Positions 42,106 to 50,941 of a DNA stretch of 64,000 bases are shown piece by piece (the first letter of the stretch is position 1; each line of letters starts with the position of its first letter). A model generated the notes under the pieces. The model made no database searches. It was not told where the DNA came from and saw nothing but the letters and a program-made list of their open reading frames with translations. The DNA is from Chloroflexota bacterium (lineage in GTDB: Bacteria; Chloroflexota; UBA11872; VXOZ01). The DNA lies in contig JAAXIC010000021.1 of NCBI GenBank assembly GCA_012270555.1, forward strand, positions 1 to 64,000. The letters are read 5' to 3'. Position numbers and translations under genes: made by a program.

Positions 42106-42825
42106 ATGCAGCGCAATGTACTCAGCATCACGCGCGGCGGCGTTCTGATCTACCTGCTCGCGCTGGCAGTGACCACGGCGCTGCTGGTGTGGTTCCTCTA
42201 TCTCGACGAGCGGCCTTGGTACGGCAACTGGCCGGCGGTAGTCCTGTCAGTGATTTTCTTCTCGCTCTTCATCGTGGGGTTTCTCGTGGCATTGCCGCGC
42301 CGCGACTGGCGACAGGCGGCTTTAGGCCCGGCCTTCCTCATCGCGCTCTTCACCGAGATGTTCGGTGTTCCCTTCACCATTTACCTGCTAGCCAGCGTGT
42401 TCGATCTCTCAGTCGGACTGGACGGCAGCGAGGGGCACCTCTGGGCGGTGTTCCTCAATCGCCTGGGCTGGGTGCCACTAAGCGTTGGCGTACCTCTGCT
42501 AAAGTGGGGTGGCAGCGCGGTGGTCGTGGCAGGCTTGGTGTTGATGGGTTGGGGCTGGTGGCACGTGTATCGCGCCGGCGGCGCGCTGGTGACCGGCGGT
42601 CTCTACGGATGCGTGCGTCATCCCCAGTACGTGGGTTTCGTGCTGGTCATGGTCGGGTTTCTCATCCAATGGCCGACGTTGCTTACGCTGCTGATGTTTC
42701 CAGTCCTCTTGGCGGCCTATGTCCGCTTGGCGGCGAGTGAAGACGGCTTTCTGGAACGCGCCCACGGCGACGCCTTCCGCAGCTACAGACAGATCGTCCC
42801 CGGCTGGTGGCCGCGCTTGCGGTGA
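42106..42825 (+). CDS. Isoprenylcysteine-carboxyl-methyltransferase-like membrane protein
   Basis: A 239-residue membrane protein with about six TM helices. The C-terminal signature GLYGCVRHPQYVGFVLVMVGFLIQWPTLLTLL and EDGFLERAHGDAFRSYRQIVPGW matches the ICMT/PEMT-type SAM-dependent methyltransferases (RHPQYxG motif, then an Glu/Arg-containing C-terminal motif). Bacterial members methylate phospholipids, thiols or unknown lipids, and true protein prenylation is absent in bacteria. It stands alone after a repeat-containing gap. The substrate is not predictable. Confidence 0.82.
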   Translation: MQRNVLSITRGGVLIYLLALAVTTALLVWFLYLDERPWYGNWPAVVLSVIFFSLFIVGFLVALPRRDWRQAALGPAFLIALFTEMFGVPFTIYLLASVFDLSVGLDGSEGHLWAVFLNRLGWVPLSVGVPLLKWGGSAVVVAGLVLMGWGWWHVYRAGGALVTGGLYGCVRHPQYVGFVLVMVGFLIQWPTLLTLLMFPVLLAAYVRLAASEDGFLERAHGDAFRSYRQIVPGWWPRLR

Positions 42826-43130
42826 AAGCGACAAACACATTGACACATGAGATCTGAATCGTGTGTGCAAGGACGTTAACGCGCGCTGCACAGATGTAGA
42901 TTTCTCATACGACTCTCACCCTCCGCTGCCTAGAATAGGAAATTGACTGAGTTAGTCGGCCGCAGACCCGTTTGTGCTGAGGGCTGCGCGAAGCCTGCTG
43001 CGCGAAGCCTGCTGCGCGAAGCCCTTGCCTGTCCTGAGCCTGCCGAAGGGTCGCAGCACGATTCGGCTTATCGAGCCGATTTATGAGATAGCTTCTAATG
43101 AGAATATGAACCGCATGGCAGAATCCACTG
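42826..43130. repeat. Gap with 14-bp tandem repeat and a family A core
   Basis: CTGCGCGAAGCCTG is repeated almost three times at 42984-43024, followed directly by an inverted family A core (CCTGAGCCTGCCGAAGGG). This looks like slippage or recombination inside a family A element. No gene is seen. Confidence 0.75.
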
Positions 43131-43706
43131 ATGTTACTAGATGGTGAAATGAGTGGAGCGCAACGCATTTCTTTGAAGGTGGTGGTGAGCATTGTGGTCG
43201 TGCTCGCCTTCATCTCCGTGCTCGGCTGTGGGGACCCCACGGCGGAGTTGCTGGAAGGCATGGCCATGCGCGTCGCGTCAGATGGAGATGCACAACTTTC
43301 CTACGAGGTGGAGCTCTGCGTCAACGAGGCGCGTATCCGCGTGCTGGTAGCCGATACGCTGGAGGAGCGGGCCGCGGGACTGAGCGGCTATGCCGGCCTG
43401 CCGGATGACGCGGGCATGCTGTTCGTCTTTGCGGAGCCGACGCAGCCGTCATTCTGGATGAAGGGGATGGAGTTCGCGCTCGACATAATTTGGATTCGCG
43501 ACAGTACCGTGGTGCAGATTGATGCCTCGGTTCCACCCCCGCCGGAGGATACAGCGGACGACGAACTCCCGCGCTACCGTCCCGATGAACCGATCACCCA
43601 CGTGCTGGAACTCAACGCCGGCTCAGCCGCCCGCCTCGGCATCACCGTCGGCGATCGTATAGCGCCATGTGCCGACGCAACCCCAACCCCGAACACCAAC
43701 GGCTGA
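43131..43706 (+). CDS. DUF192 lipoprotein
   Basis: A 191-residue protein with an N-terminal hydrophobic segment ending LGCG, consistent with a lipobox. The DUF192 domain covers about 55-180: RVLVADTLEERAAGLSGYAGLPDDAGMLFVF, then FWMKGMEFALDIIWI and VLELNAGSAARLGITVGDRI. It is a small beta-barrel domain found in secreted or anchored proteins. Members are often near chaperones or carbohydrate enzymes, but the function is not defined. The start could be ATG 43131 or ATG 43149; neither has a good ribosome-binding site. It stands alone. Confidence 0.82.
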   Translation: MLLDGEMSGAQRISLKVVVSIVVVLAFISVLGCGDPTAELLEGMAMRVASDGDAQLSYEVELCVNEARIRVLVADTLEERAAGLSGYAGLPDDAGMLFVFAEPTQPSFWMKGMEFALDIIWIRDSTVVQIDASVPPPPEDTADDELPRYRPDEPITHVLELNAGSAARLGITVGDRIAPCADATPTPNTNG

Positions 43707-43942
43707 CCGAGCGCAGAGCCTGCCCCGTGCTTGATACGGGGGTGCAAACCTGCGCTACCGGATGGCGCGTGACTCAGACACATGTGAGTCTGCTGGGCTT
43801 GCGGCCAGGCAGCGGCGCGGCGGACATGCTTTACCATAGTGTGCAGTGCCATGTGCACTACAGAACCCTCTTCGCAGGTCGGACAGACCCGTGAAGGTAG
43901 TTTGCAACGCGGTGTGGATTCCTCTGCCGTATAGTGTCTTGC
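43707..43942. other. Gap with family F-like half-site
   Basis: GGTGCAAACCTGCGCTACC near 43741-43759 resembles one arm of the palindrome at 80-100. Nothing else is recognised. Confidence 0.4.
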
Positions 43943-44578
43943 CTACTCCGGGGATAGGGCGTCTTTGGAGAGCACGTCTTCTGTCCCGGCTTGGTGGTTG
44001 GCGAGGCGGGCGAGGGTGAAGAGCAGGTCGGAGAGGCGGTTGAGGTAGACCAGGACGGGTTTGGAGAGGTCTTCCTTTTGGGCCAAAGCTACAGCGATGC
44101 GTTCGGTGCGGCGGCAGACGGCGCGGGCAAGGTGGAGCGTTGCGGCGGCGGGGGTGCCGCCGGGGAGGACGAAGTCCGTGAGGGGCGGGAGCTGTGCGGT
44201 GGCATCATCAATGGCCGCTTCCAGTGCCGTCACGTGTGCGGGCGTGATGCGGGGAATGGTATAGGCGCGGGGCTCGTGCGGCGTGGCGACGTCCGCGCCC
44301 ATGACGAAAAGCTCGCTCTGAATGCGCTGGAGCAGGCGTGTCGCCCTCACCCTAACCCTCTCCCCCAGGAGAGGGGATGCTTGATCGCGCGGCGCGCGTT
44401 GGGGCTGGGTTGTGGGGTCGGTTTCCGTATCAGGCAAGTGCGCTACCGCCATGCCGAGCGCGGCGCTGAGTTCGTCGATGGTGCCGATGAATTCCATGCG
44501 CAGCGCGTGTTTGCCGACGCGCTCGCCGCCAAAGAGTGACGTGGTGCCGTCGTCACCGCCGCCGGTGTAGATGGGCAT
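43943..44578 (-). CDS. PduO-type cob(I)alamin adenosyltransferase with in-frame repeat insert
   Basis: Transfers adenosine from ATP to cob(I)alamin to make coenzyme B12. The 211-residue helical-bundle enzyme opens MPIYTGGGDDGTTSLFGGERV (the ATP-binding loop). It has FIGTIDELSAALGMA, LLQRIQSELFVMGADVATP, FVLPGGTPAAATLHLARAVCRRTER (active-site residues) and YLNRLSDLLFTLARLAN. In relatives the first helices are joined by a short loop. Here residues about 51-80 (DPTTQPQRAPRDQ, then ASPLLGERVRVRAT) include a translated family B repeat in that loop. Catalytic regions are intact, so the enzyme is likely functional. No other cobalamin genes lie nearby. The source could be an ancestral in-frame insertion. 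Confidence 0.92.
   Translation of the reverse strand: MPIYTGGGDDGTTSLFGGERVGKHALRMEFIGTIDELSAALGMAVAHLPDTETDPTTQPQRAPRDQASPLLGERVRVRATRLLQRIQSELFVMGADVATPHEPRAYTIPRITPAHVTALEAAIDDATAQLPPLTDFVLPGGTPAAATLHLARAVCRRTERIAVALAQKEDLSKPVLVYLNRLSDLLFTLARLANHQAGTEDVLSKDALSPE
44343..44376. repeat. Family B copy inside the cobalamin adenosyltransferase gene
   Basis: GCCCTCACCCTAACCCTCTC followed by CCCCAGGAGAGGGG. On the coding strand it reads SPLLGERVRVRA, keeping the frame. It has the same hairpin arms as the other family B copies. Confidence 0.9.
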
Positions 44579-45002
44579 GGCAGGAATTACTTTCTGTTTC
44601 TACAAAAACGTTATGTTTTTGCACGTACGCAGTCTTGACTTAGTTCCTGTGTCGGGCCGGTCTCACCGTTCGTGCTGAGTGGGCTTCGCGAAGCCCTTGT
44701 CGAAGTACGGATGGTGAGACGCGTGGGCAAGTCGAAATTCGTTTCTGGCAACGCATCACCTCACCAGACTTGAAAAGTATGACCGTGCTATGCGAGAGCG
44801 TTCCTTTTTGATCGGCCGCCCTTCGACAGGCTCAGGGCGAACGGTTGAACGCGACATGCAACGTACTGGGCTCACTGTGCCTACGAGCATGGCTTTCCTT
44901 GACGCAAGCGGAACGTACGGCTCTCCTTGGTAAGCGCCACGGGCTTGGTCTTCTCAAATTGCGAGTGCAAATGCCGCTTAGTTGTTGAGTGCCAACCGGG
45001 GA
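44579..45002. repeat. Gap with two family A elements
   Basis: At 44660-44720, GTCTCACC and GGTGAGAC flank a family A core that itself contains the palindrome GGGCTTCGCGAAGCCC. At 44819-44845 there is a plain core (CTTCGACAGGCTCAGG). No gene is seen; the rest is unremarkable. Confidence 0.75.
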
Positions 45003-45920
45003 TTAGTCAGCGGCTGCCGCGCGCAGCATGTCGCGCATGGCCTGTACCAGGGCCAGTCCCTCGTCCCAGGGACGTTGGAAGCAGTTGCGTCCGAAGATAA
45101 ACCCTGCCGCCCCGGCCTGGACTCCTAGGCGCGCCTTTTCCAGCGCTTCTTCATCGCTGGCGCGCGAGCTTCCCGAAATCAGCACCAGCGTCTTGCCAGC
45201 AGATTGCACCGCTTTGGCCAGCGCCTCGTCGGGTGTGACTTGCATCGTGTTGTAGGGCGCGGGCGAGAGCTTGTCTTTCTCCGGATCGATCTTGGGCACA
45301 TTGATCTTCACCACGTCGGCGCCAAGCTCGCAGGCCACGCGCGCGGCGTAGTCAATGGCGTAGAAGCTGTCGCGGCCGCCTTTGGCTTCCATGTGCTGGC
45401 CGCGGGGATAGGCCCACATGATTGTCGGCATGCCGAAGCGCTCGGCGTCCTGGCGCACTTGCCGCCAGTGGGCGAAGTCCTCATCCTGGCGCGATGAGCC
45501 CATGTACAGCGTGTAGCCTACGGCATCGGCCCCCACGCGCACGGCATCCTCGACGGTGGCATTGAGCGGATTGATAGGGTCGTCGTCGGGCGGAATGTTC
45601 GTCTTGCCGTTGAGTTTCACCACCAGCGGCACGCGCCCGGCGTAGGGACGCATGTACTTCAGCGCGTTGCCGTATTGTAATGCCACGCCGGAAAAACCGC
45701 CTTCTACCGCCAGCCGCCAAATATAATCGGGATCGAGCGCGTCGGGATTGTCGAAGAAGTCCACCGGCCCGTGCTCCATGCCGTGGTCTACGGGCAGGAG
45801 CATCATGGTGCCGTTGCCGGGACCGTAGCCGTAGAGTAGGCGCTGCAAGCGGACGTACTTACCTGGGCTCAACTCAAGATCGTCTAATGTCACGCGTTTG
45901 CTGGCGGTCGCGGCGGTCAT
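45003..45920 (-). CDS. Class I fructose-bisphosphate aldolase (archaeal/DhnA type)
   Basis: Cleaves fructose-1,6-bisphosphate through a Schiff base. The 305-residue enzyme of the FbaB/DeoC-type family has MMLLPVDHGMEHGPVDFF, VPLVVKLNGKTNIP, MWAYPRGQHMEAKGG, ADVVKINVPKIDPEKDK (Schiff-base lysine) and VLISGSSRASDEEALEKA, then GAAGFIFGRNCFQR. These mark the phosphate and lysine sites of archaeal-type aldolases. GGGAGG five bases before the ATG supports the start. It stands alone between repeat-rich DNA and the PHP gene. In the same family, some members make other products (for example in aromatic synthesis), so substrate range is not certain. Confidence 0.9.
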   Translation of the reverse strand: MTAATASKRVTLDDLELSPGKYVRLQRLLYGYGPGNGTMMLLPVDHGMEHGPVDFFDNPDALDPDYIWRLAVEGGFSGVALQYGNALKYMRPYAGRVPLVVKLNGKTNIPPDDDPINPLNATVEDAVRVGADAVGYTLYMGSSRQDEDFAHWRQVRQDAERFGMPTIMWAYPRGQHMEAKGGRDSFYAIDYAARVACELGADVVKINVPKIDPEKDKLSPAPYNTMQVTPDEALAKAVQSAGKTLVLISGSSRASDEEALEKARLGVQAGAAGFIFGRNCFQRPWDEGLALVQAMRDMLRAAAAD

Positions 45921-46103
45921 AACGGCCTCCCTCTTCTCAATGCCGTGAAGGCTAGACGACGGCGCTAGCTGCCTATGTTGAGATTTCGACTTCCCTGCCG
46001 TCTCTCTTATTCCTTACTACTTTACCACCTGCGGATACTGAATCTATTCGATTGCTGCCTACTGTCTGTGAAGATAGCAACCCGCATACTCAAGCAGACA
46101 GCG

Positions 46104-46955
46104 CTAGGCCAGGGCCCGCTGAGCGGCAGCCCCCTCCAGGCGTTGGAAGGACTCTGCCGGTACACGGATAGTGCCCAATTCCGCTTGGGACAGAATGCCG
46201 CCGCCGTGGAAGTCGCTGCCGCCGGTTGGGATGAGATCAAATCGCTGGGCCAGGTGCAAGATAGCTGACTGCTGCGCCGCCGAGTAGTCGGTGTAGTAGG
46301 TTTCAATGGCGTCGAGGCCCGCGTCGGCGAGCTCCGGCAGCAGCGCGTCCAAGTCCACCTGGTCCGCGCCTTCCACGTTGTACGGGTGCGCGAGCCCGGC
46401 CGCGGCGCCGGCCCGGTGTAGAAGAGCTATCGCTTCAGTAGGTGTGAGCTTCGGTTGCTCGACATAAGCTGGCATCCCGTGACCGAGGTACTTGGCAAAG
46501 GCTTCGTTCGAATCGCTCACGTAGCCCTGTGCGATCATGGCCTTAGCAATGTGCGGGCGGCCTACGGCGCCACCGTCTGCACTCTTCAGGATCTCCTCAT
46601 AGGACAGCGGCAGGTTAAGTGCGGTAAGCTTTTCGATCATTCGCTGCGCGCGATAGAGCCGCCCGTCGCGCTGGCGTGCGATGACAGCCTGCAACTCCGG
46701 GTGCTCCGTTTCCACGAAATAGCCGAGAATGTGCACCGATTGTCCGTGCCACATGGTGTTGAACTCGATGCCGGCGATCACACGCACACCGAGTCCTTGC
46801 CCGGCCACCTGGGCAATGGTCACACCGTCAGTGCTGTCATGGTCGGTGATGGCGATGCAGTCGAGCCCGGCCTCAAACGCCATGCGCACAAGATCCGCGG
46901 GCGAGAATGCGCCATCGGAAGCGGTGGTGTGGAGGTGGAGATCAATGCCGGGCAT
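46104..46955 (-). CDS. PHP-domain phosphoesterase (RNase AM / TrpH-like)
   Basis: A 283-residue PHP metal-dependent phosphoesterase. The metal motifs are IDLHLHTTASDG, IAITDHDSTDGV, VIAGIEF, VHILGYF, GLAHPYNV and TGGSDFHGGG, in the order of the YciV/TrpH group. Those enzymes hydrolyse nucleoside 3',5'-bisphosphates or the last 5' bases of RNA fragments. There is no polymerase or histidinol-phosphatase context. It stands alone on the minus strand. Confidence 0.9.
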   Translation of the reverse strand: MPGIDLHLHTTASDGAFSPADLVRMAFEAGLDCIAITDHDSTDGVTIAQVAGQGLGVRVIAGIEFNTMWHGQSVHILGYFVETEHPELQAVIARQRDGRLYRAQRMIEKLTALNLPLSYEEILKSADGGAVGRPHIAKAMIAQGYVSDSNEAFAKYLGHGMPAYVEQPKLTPTEAIALLHRAGAAAGLAHPYNVEGADQVDLDALLPELADAGLDAIETYYTDYSAAQQSAILHLAQRFDLIPTGGSDFHGGGILSQAELGTIRVPAESFQRLEGAAAQRALA

Positions 46956-47043
46956 GCGTTAAACTGCAATACGTTGGATTGCTGAGTCGTTTTCGCTGGG
47001 AGCGTGAGTGCACTTTTTCCTATGATACACTACGGCCCACGCG

Positions 47044-47709
47044 ATGAAGGCAAGCGTTTTCGTGGAAGGATTTCGGACGGTGTCGACGTTCTGGGAGGCA
47101 CGCTACGCGGCGGAAGGGGCCATTTGGGGTCACCAGCCCAGCAAGACGGTTGAGCACGCGCACGCGCTCTTTGAGCAGCACAGTGTCCAACGCCTGCTCG
47201 TTCCAGGAAGCGGCTACGGACGAAACACCCGGTTCTTTGCGGATCATGGCTACGACGTAACGGGCATTGAAGTATCGGAAGGCGCTCTTGCGCTTGCCCA
47301 GACGCATGACTCCACAAGCCGCTTCATACACGCCTCGTTGCTGGAAGATGTCCTGACAGACGAGACCTTTGACGCTATTTACTGCTTCAACGTGCTGCAT
47401 CTCTTTCTCGCTGCGGAACGACGAGAGGTGATGCGCCGGTGTCGGCGCTGGCTGCGCCCCGGCGGCTTGGCATTCTTTGTGGTCTTTTCTGAGGATGAGG
47501 AGAGCTACGGCAAGGGCGCGGCAGTGGAAGAAAACACCTTCGAAACGCGACCAGGGCGGCCGGCGCACTACTTTAACGATGCCGATCTGCGCGCTCACTT
47601 TGAGGGCTTCACAATCATCGAGACCGGCTTAGTCTTTGACCCTGAAGACCATAGCCCGGAAGGTCCGCACGCGCATAAATTGCGCTACGTTTGTGCGCAG
47701 AGGCTGTAA
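47044..47709 (+). CDS. SAM-dependent class I methyltransferase (TPMT-like)
   Basis: A 221-residue Rossmann methyltransferase. WEARYAAEGAIWGHQPSKTV is followed by motif I RLLVPGSGYGRNTRFFADHGYDVTGIEVS, then FDAIYCFNVLHLF and LRPGGLAFFVVFSEDEESYGKG. The opening and the PGSGYG form of motif I resemble thiopurine/tellurite-type methyltransferases (TehB/TPMT), which methylate small sulphur, selenium or metalloid compounds. The substrate is not proven. It stands alone. Confidence 0.85.
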   Translation: MKASVFVEGFRTVSTFWEARYAAEGAIWGHQPSKTVEHAHALFEQHSVQRLLVPGSGYGRNTRFFADHGYDVTGIEVSEGALALAQTHDSTSRFIHASLLEDVLTDETFDAIYCFNVLHLFLAAERREVMRRCRRWLRPGGLAFFVVFSEDEESYGKGAAVEENTFETRPGRPAHYFNDADLRAHFEGFTIIETGLVFDPEDHSPEGPHAHKLRYVCAQRL

Positions 47710-47856
47710 CGAGACACTAGGCGGAGGTAAGGCAAGCGCAAACTCCTGCAGCCAGTCCGTCTGCGAGCCACGCTGACCCCTCGGCGCCTCATAGTACCGG
47801 AGCACCCATCAGGTGACCACTAGCCGCGGGAGATCGCTCTCGCGCCCCGTCCACTG

Positions 47857-48690
47857 TCAATCGCAAATGCCGACGTCGCGCTCCAACTCAGCTTCGAGCT
47901 GCTCCTCAAGCTCCAGGCATGCCTGTTCAGCCTGCTCCGCAAGGTCCTCGCCCTTCTGCTGCAGTTCAGGGTCAAGCGGGCCGGATTCCAAGGAGTTGAC
48001 TATGTCCTGGAAGTTGGCAAAGTCTGCTGGGCCCTTGATCTCGGTGTCAGTGTTTTTCACAGATTCCACATACTCCTGATAGAAGCGAAGTGATTCCCGG
48101 TACGCTTCAATGAAGGCGCTGTGGAGATCGGATAGGTGTTCCGGGGGTTTCAAGCTTGCCATTTCGTCGAGATACTCATTGATAACCTTCAGGATGACGT
48201 CATAGACGGCTGTGGTTGCCAGTAGAATGGTTTTCGCGAACTCGCTTGCGAATTTTATATCATCCTCCGACCAGGATTCGCTGGTTTCAAGCGTAGACAT
48301 CCGCTCGAGCATGTCTTCAGAAATGAGATCGCCGGAAAAGAGGGCCTCGAACGCAGCTTCAATCTTATCGTCACCCTCTTCTTCAAAGCCGGAAGTGGCT
48401 TCCACTAGGGCTTCCGCATACTCCCGCGTCGTGAGCGCCGCGCCCTCCTGCACTTGCGCAGCCGGGGTGGGCGTATCCACTGCAGCAGGGGTAGGCGTAG
48501 CCACTGTAGTAGGAGTGACCGCGACCATGGACACCGCAGTCGGGGTGGGTGTAGCCACTGAAGCAGGAGCGACCGCGACTGTGGGCGCCTCTGCCGGCGG
48601 GGCCGTGTCACTTGAATCATCGGCACATCCGGTGAGCATCAGCGCTAAGAGCATCACTCCCAGCCCAGCTATTGCTCTGAGAATTGACAT
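47857..48690 (-). CDS. Lipoprotein with Pro/Thr-rich repeats
   Basis: A 277-residue lipoprotein. The signal peptide ends in the lipobox LTGCAD. A low-complexity linker (about 33-80) has an 18-residue unit repeated with little change (SVATPTPTAVSMVAVTP, then TVATPTPAAV), mirrored in the DNA by a 54-bp period at about 48491-48580. The rest is helical and acidic (about 85-277), ending in a Glu/Leu-rich helix with two cysteines (ACLELEEQLEAELERDVGIC). No known domain is recognised. It is probably a surface protein set off from the membrane by the linker. Confidence 0.75.
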   Translation of the reverse strand: MSILRAIAGLGVMLLALMLTGCADDSSDTAPPAEAPTVAVAPASVATPTPTAVSMVAVTPTTVATPTPAAVDTPTPAAQVQEGAALTTREYAEALVEATSGFEEEGDDKIEAAFEALFSGDLISEDMLERMSTLETSESWSEDDIKFASEFAKTILLATTAVYDVILKVINEYLDEMASLKPPEHLSDLHSAFIEAYRESLRFYQEYVESVKNTDTEIKGPADFANFQDIVNSLESGPLDPELQQKGEDLAEQAEQACLELEEQLEAELERDVGICD

Positions 48691-48990
48691 GTTGTCTCTC
48701 CTATGTAAGTTTGTAGCGGCCGGTCAGGGATGAATCCGATCGAGAGACAGCCTCATGCCTCCCGCACTTTGGGCAGACTCAGAGCAATTGTGTTACCACA
48801 CAAATAATTATCGCGTGACCGATTGTCTAGAGTTCTGTATGGATAGAGTAAGTCAATGCTTGGGCCCTGTCAATAGAAGAGGCATAGCGCAAACTTATGC
48901 TCTACGCAGTATATGGCCTCAGCACACGAGATTCCGCGCTAAGAGCGACACTGCGCTGCGCTTGGCATGACTACAACGCGCCCATGCATC
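48691..48990. other. Gap without recognisable content
   Basis: About 300 bases, more A+T-rich in the middle (CACAAATAATTATCGC). No repeat-family copy or gene is seen. Confidence 0.4.
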
Positions 48991-49761
48991 CTAGTCAAGC
49001 CGGACAGGGACACCTTCCATCAGGCCGGCTTTGTGCATGGTGACCCACTCGCCCATGAAGGTCTCGTTCCAGGTGTCGGTGAGCGGGTGTTCCATCATCT
49101 CTTGGAACGTGGTCCAAAAAATGATGATGCCGTCGGCGCCGTCGCGGAGGGCGGCGTAGGCGGTCTCGACGCTCCTGACGAGAGCGGCAGTGACGTAGGG
49201 GCGGTTTTCCCAGCCCGCGAACATCCGCACGCACTCGCGCACGAGCTTGGTCGGGTCGCCGCCCATCTGCTTCACTGGCTCGCAGAAGGGGAGGACGTGG
49301 GTCGCGCCCGCCTGGGCGACAGCGGCTGCCTGGGGCAGTGAGAAGACAGTGGTGCAGTAAGTCTCGATGCCCTCTTCCGCCAAGCGCCGGAAGGCTCCGA
49401 GCGCGTGTATTGTGCAGGGAATCTTGATGATGATCCGGTCGGACATGCGCGTGAAGAAGTGACTGACGTCCAGTAGCTCGTCCGTCGAATGGCCGTCGAC
49501 CTCTACGACCACGGGCTTGTCGGTGATATCGAGGTAGCGCTGCACGACGCCCGTGATCTGGCCGTACTTCTTCACCATGTCGTTGAGGACGACCGTATTG
49601 GTGACGATGCCGGCGGCGCCGCGCTCCATCCAGGGCTTAAGGTCTTCCGGGTCGCCTGCCAGCCAGATGGCAGGGCCTCTGCCCACGTGCCGGGCCTGCA
49701 TCACGGGACCGGTTACCACGGGATCCAAAGCGTTCGTACTGGTTCTGGTATCGGTAGCCAT
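48991..49761 (-). CDS. Transaldolase-family protein
   Basis: A 256-residue member of the transaldolase/fructose-6-phosphate aldolase family. GAAGIVTNTVVLNDMVKKYG, VVVEVDGHSTDELL and RIIIKIPCTIHALGAFRRLAEEGIETYCTTVFSLPQAAAVAQAGATHVLPFCEPV follow the barrel's order. The lysine in IIIKIPCT is the Schiff-base residue. It is shorter than classical TalB and closer to the small TalC/FSA group. I chose the second of two adjacent ATGs (49761) because GGAGG lies six bases upstream. It stands alone. Pentose-phosphate transaldolase or aldol cleavage of fructose-6-P are both possible. Confidence 0.87.
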   Translation of the reverse strand: MATDTRTSTNALDPVVTGPVMQARHVGRGPAIWLAGDPEDLKPWMERGAAGIVTNTVVLNDMVKKYGQITGVVQRYLDITDKPVVVEVDGHSTDELLDVSHFFTRMSDRIIIKIPCTIHALGAFRRLAEEGIETYCTTVFSLPQAAAVAQAGATHVLPFCEPVKQMGGDPTKLVRECVRMFAGWENRPYVTAALVRSVETAYAALRDGADGIIIFWTTFQEMMEHPLTDTWNETFMGEWVTMHKAGLMEGVPVRLD

Positions 49762-49924
49762 CATGCGCCTCCAGCGGTTCGTCGTGTGGTTGTATGCCAT
49801 TGCACCAAAGTATGACACATTTGAGTCTCGAAGCTCTTAGTTTTCTGATTTGCTGCATTGCTGCTCTTCCTTCTAGGCAAGGATTAGCAGCCATGAGTTG
49901 CGACAAAGCCCCTTGTTTTGGTGA

Positions 49925-50941
49925 TTACAGACCAAGCATTTCCCGCAGTACCGGCGCAATGCGCGTGGCGATGCGGTGCATGCCGATGTCGTTGGGGTGC
50001 ACGCCGTCGGGCACAAGAGCCGCGTCGTTGGGTCCGATGATGGTTGTGCCGTCGATGAGGCGGATGTGCGCGTCGCCCTCGGCGATGCGCTCGGCCACTA
50101 CTTCGTGCTGCGCTTCCCGGAGCGCGGCCACGGTGACACCCCGCGCGTCGGGCGTGGTATCCGTGAACTCACCGTGGCAACTGAGGATGCTGATTACTAA
50201 GATAGGCGTGGTCGGATGACCAAGCCGCACGATTTCGATGAAATTGCGAAAAACCTCGCGCCAGGCCGCAACGTCCAGCCAGGACGAAACGCGCACGTTC
50301 ACGCCCATGAGAATGCTCAGTATGTCAAAGTCCATGGCGGCAAGCATGTGCGCCGCTGCCGGCTCGCCTCGCGCCCAGCCGCGAAAGCCGAGATTGAACG
50401 GTTCCACCCCTGCCAAGTGCGCGGCTTGCGCGACGTAGGTGAGGCCCGGGTCGCTTGCCGTGCGCCCTTGTGTGATGGAATCGCCGTAGGCGGCCCAGAC
50501 GTGCGGCGGGGGTTCGACGGGGGAGAGGTTCGTTCCGTCCGGCACGCCGAGCGCGATTGGCTCCACGCGGGAAACGTACGGCAAGTAGAGTGAATACGTG
50601 TGCTTGCCCTCAGTTGCTAATTGCAACTCAAAACGCAACTCTCCGCCCGGCCTGAGATGCCGGTACGTGGCAACACATACGGCGTCTTCCCAAAGACTGA
50701 CGAGCCTCTCCTCATTAGGCTCATGTCCAGGGTCCCAGGCGCGGAGCGTGACACTCGGTGCGGACGTAGAGAAGACGAACCGCACGCCGGCAGTAGACTG
50801 GGCATGTTGCCACGCGCCCAAGGGGTAGCTCAGGGAGTCCGCCGGGTCGAGGCGGGTGACCTTGATGCGCCCGTCTGCTACTTCTACGAATGGAGCACCG
50901 CGCAAGAGCGGTAGCAGTGCTTCACCGGTATACCAGCGCAT
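49925..50941 (-). CDS. SGNH/GDSL-type hydrolase
   Basis: A 338-residue hydrolase. The N-terminal half is a beta domain (about 20-150; carbohydrate-esterase-2-like, SVTLRAWDPGHEP, YSLYLPYVSRVEPIALGVP). The C-terminal SGNH domain has WAAYGDSITQG (block I Ser), NLGFRGWARGE (block II Gly), ILSILMGVNVRVSS (block III Asn) and DGVHPNDIGMH (block V Asp and His). The catalytic Ser, Asp and His are all present. No signal peptide is seen. Likely acts as an esterase or deacetylase on carbohydrate esters. The start is ATG 50941, with GGGAGG ten bases upstream. Confidence 0.87.
   Translation of the reverse strand: MRWYTGEALLPLLRGAPFVEVADGRIKVTRLDPADSLSYPLGAWQHAQSTAGVRFVFSTSAPSVTLRAWDPGHEPNEERLVSLWEDAVCVATYRHLRPGGELRFELQLATEGKHTYSLYLPYVSRVEPIALGVPDGTNLSPVEPPPHVWAAYGDSITQGRTASDPGLTYVAQAAHLAGVEPFNLGFRGWARGEPAAAHMLAAMDFDILSILMGVNVRVSSWLDVAAWREVFRNFIEIVRLGHPTTPILVISILSCHGEFTDTTPDARGVTVAALREAQHEVVAERIAEGDAHIRLIDGTTIIGPNDAALVPDGVHPNDIGMHRIATRIAPVLREMLGL

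Noticed and set aside
41835-42740. A 301-codon frame overlapping the methyltransferase gene
   Set aside because: It reads through the family B repeat and is a frame shadow of the membrane protein at 42106-42825.
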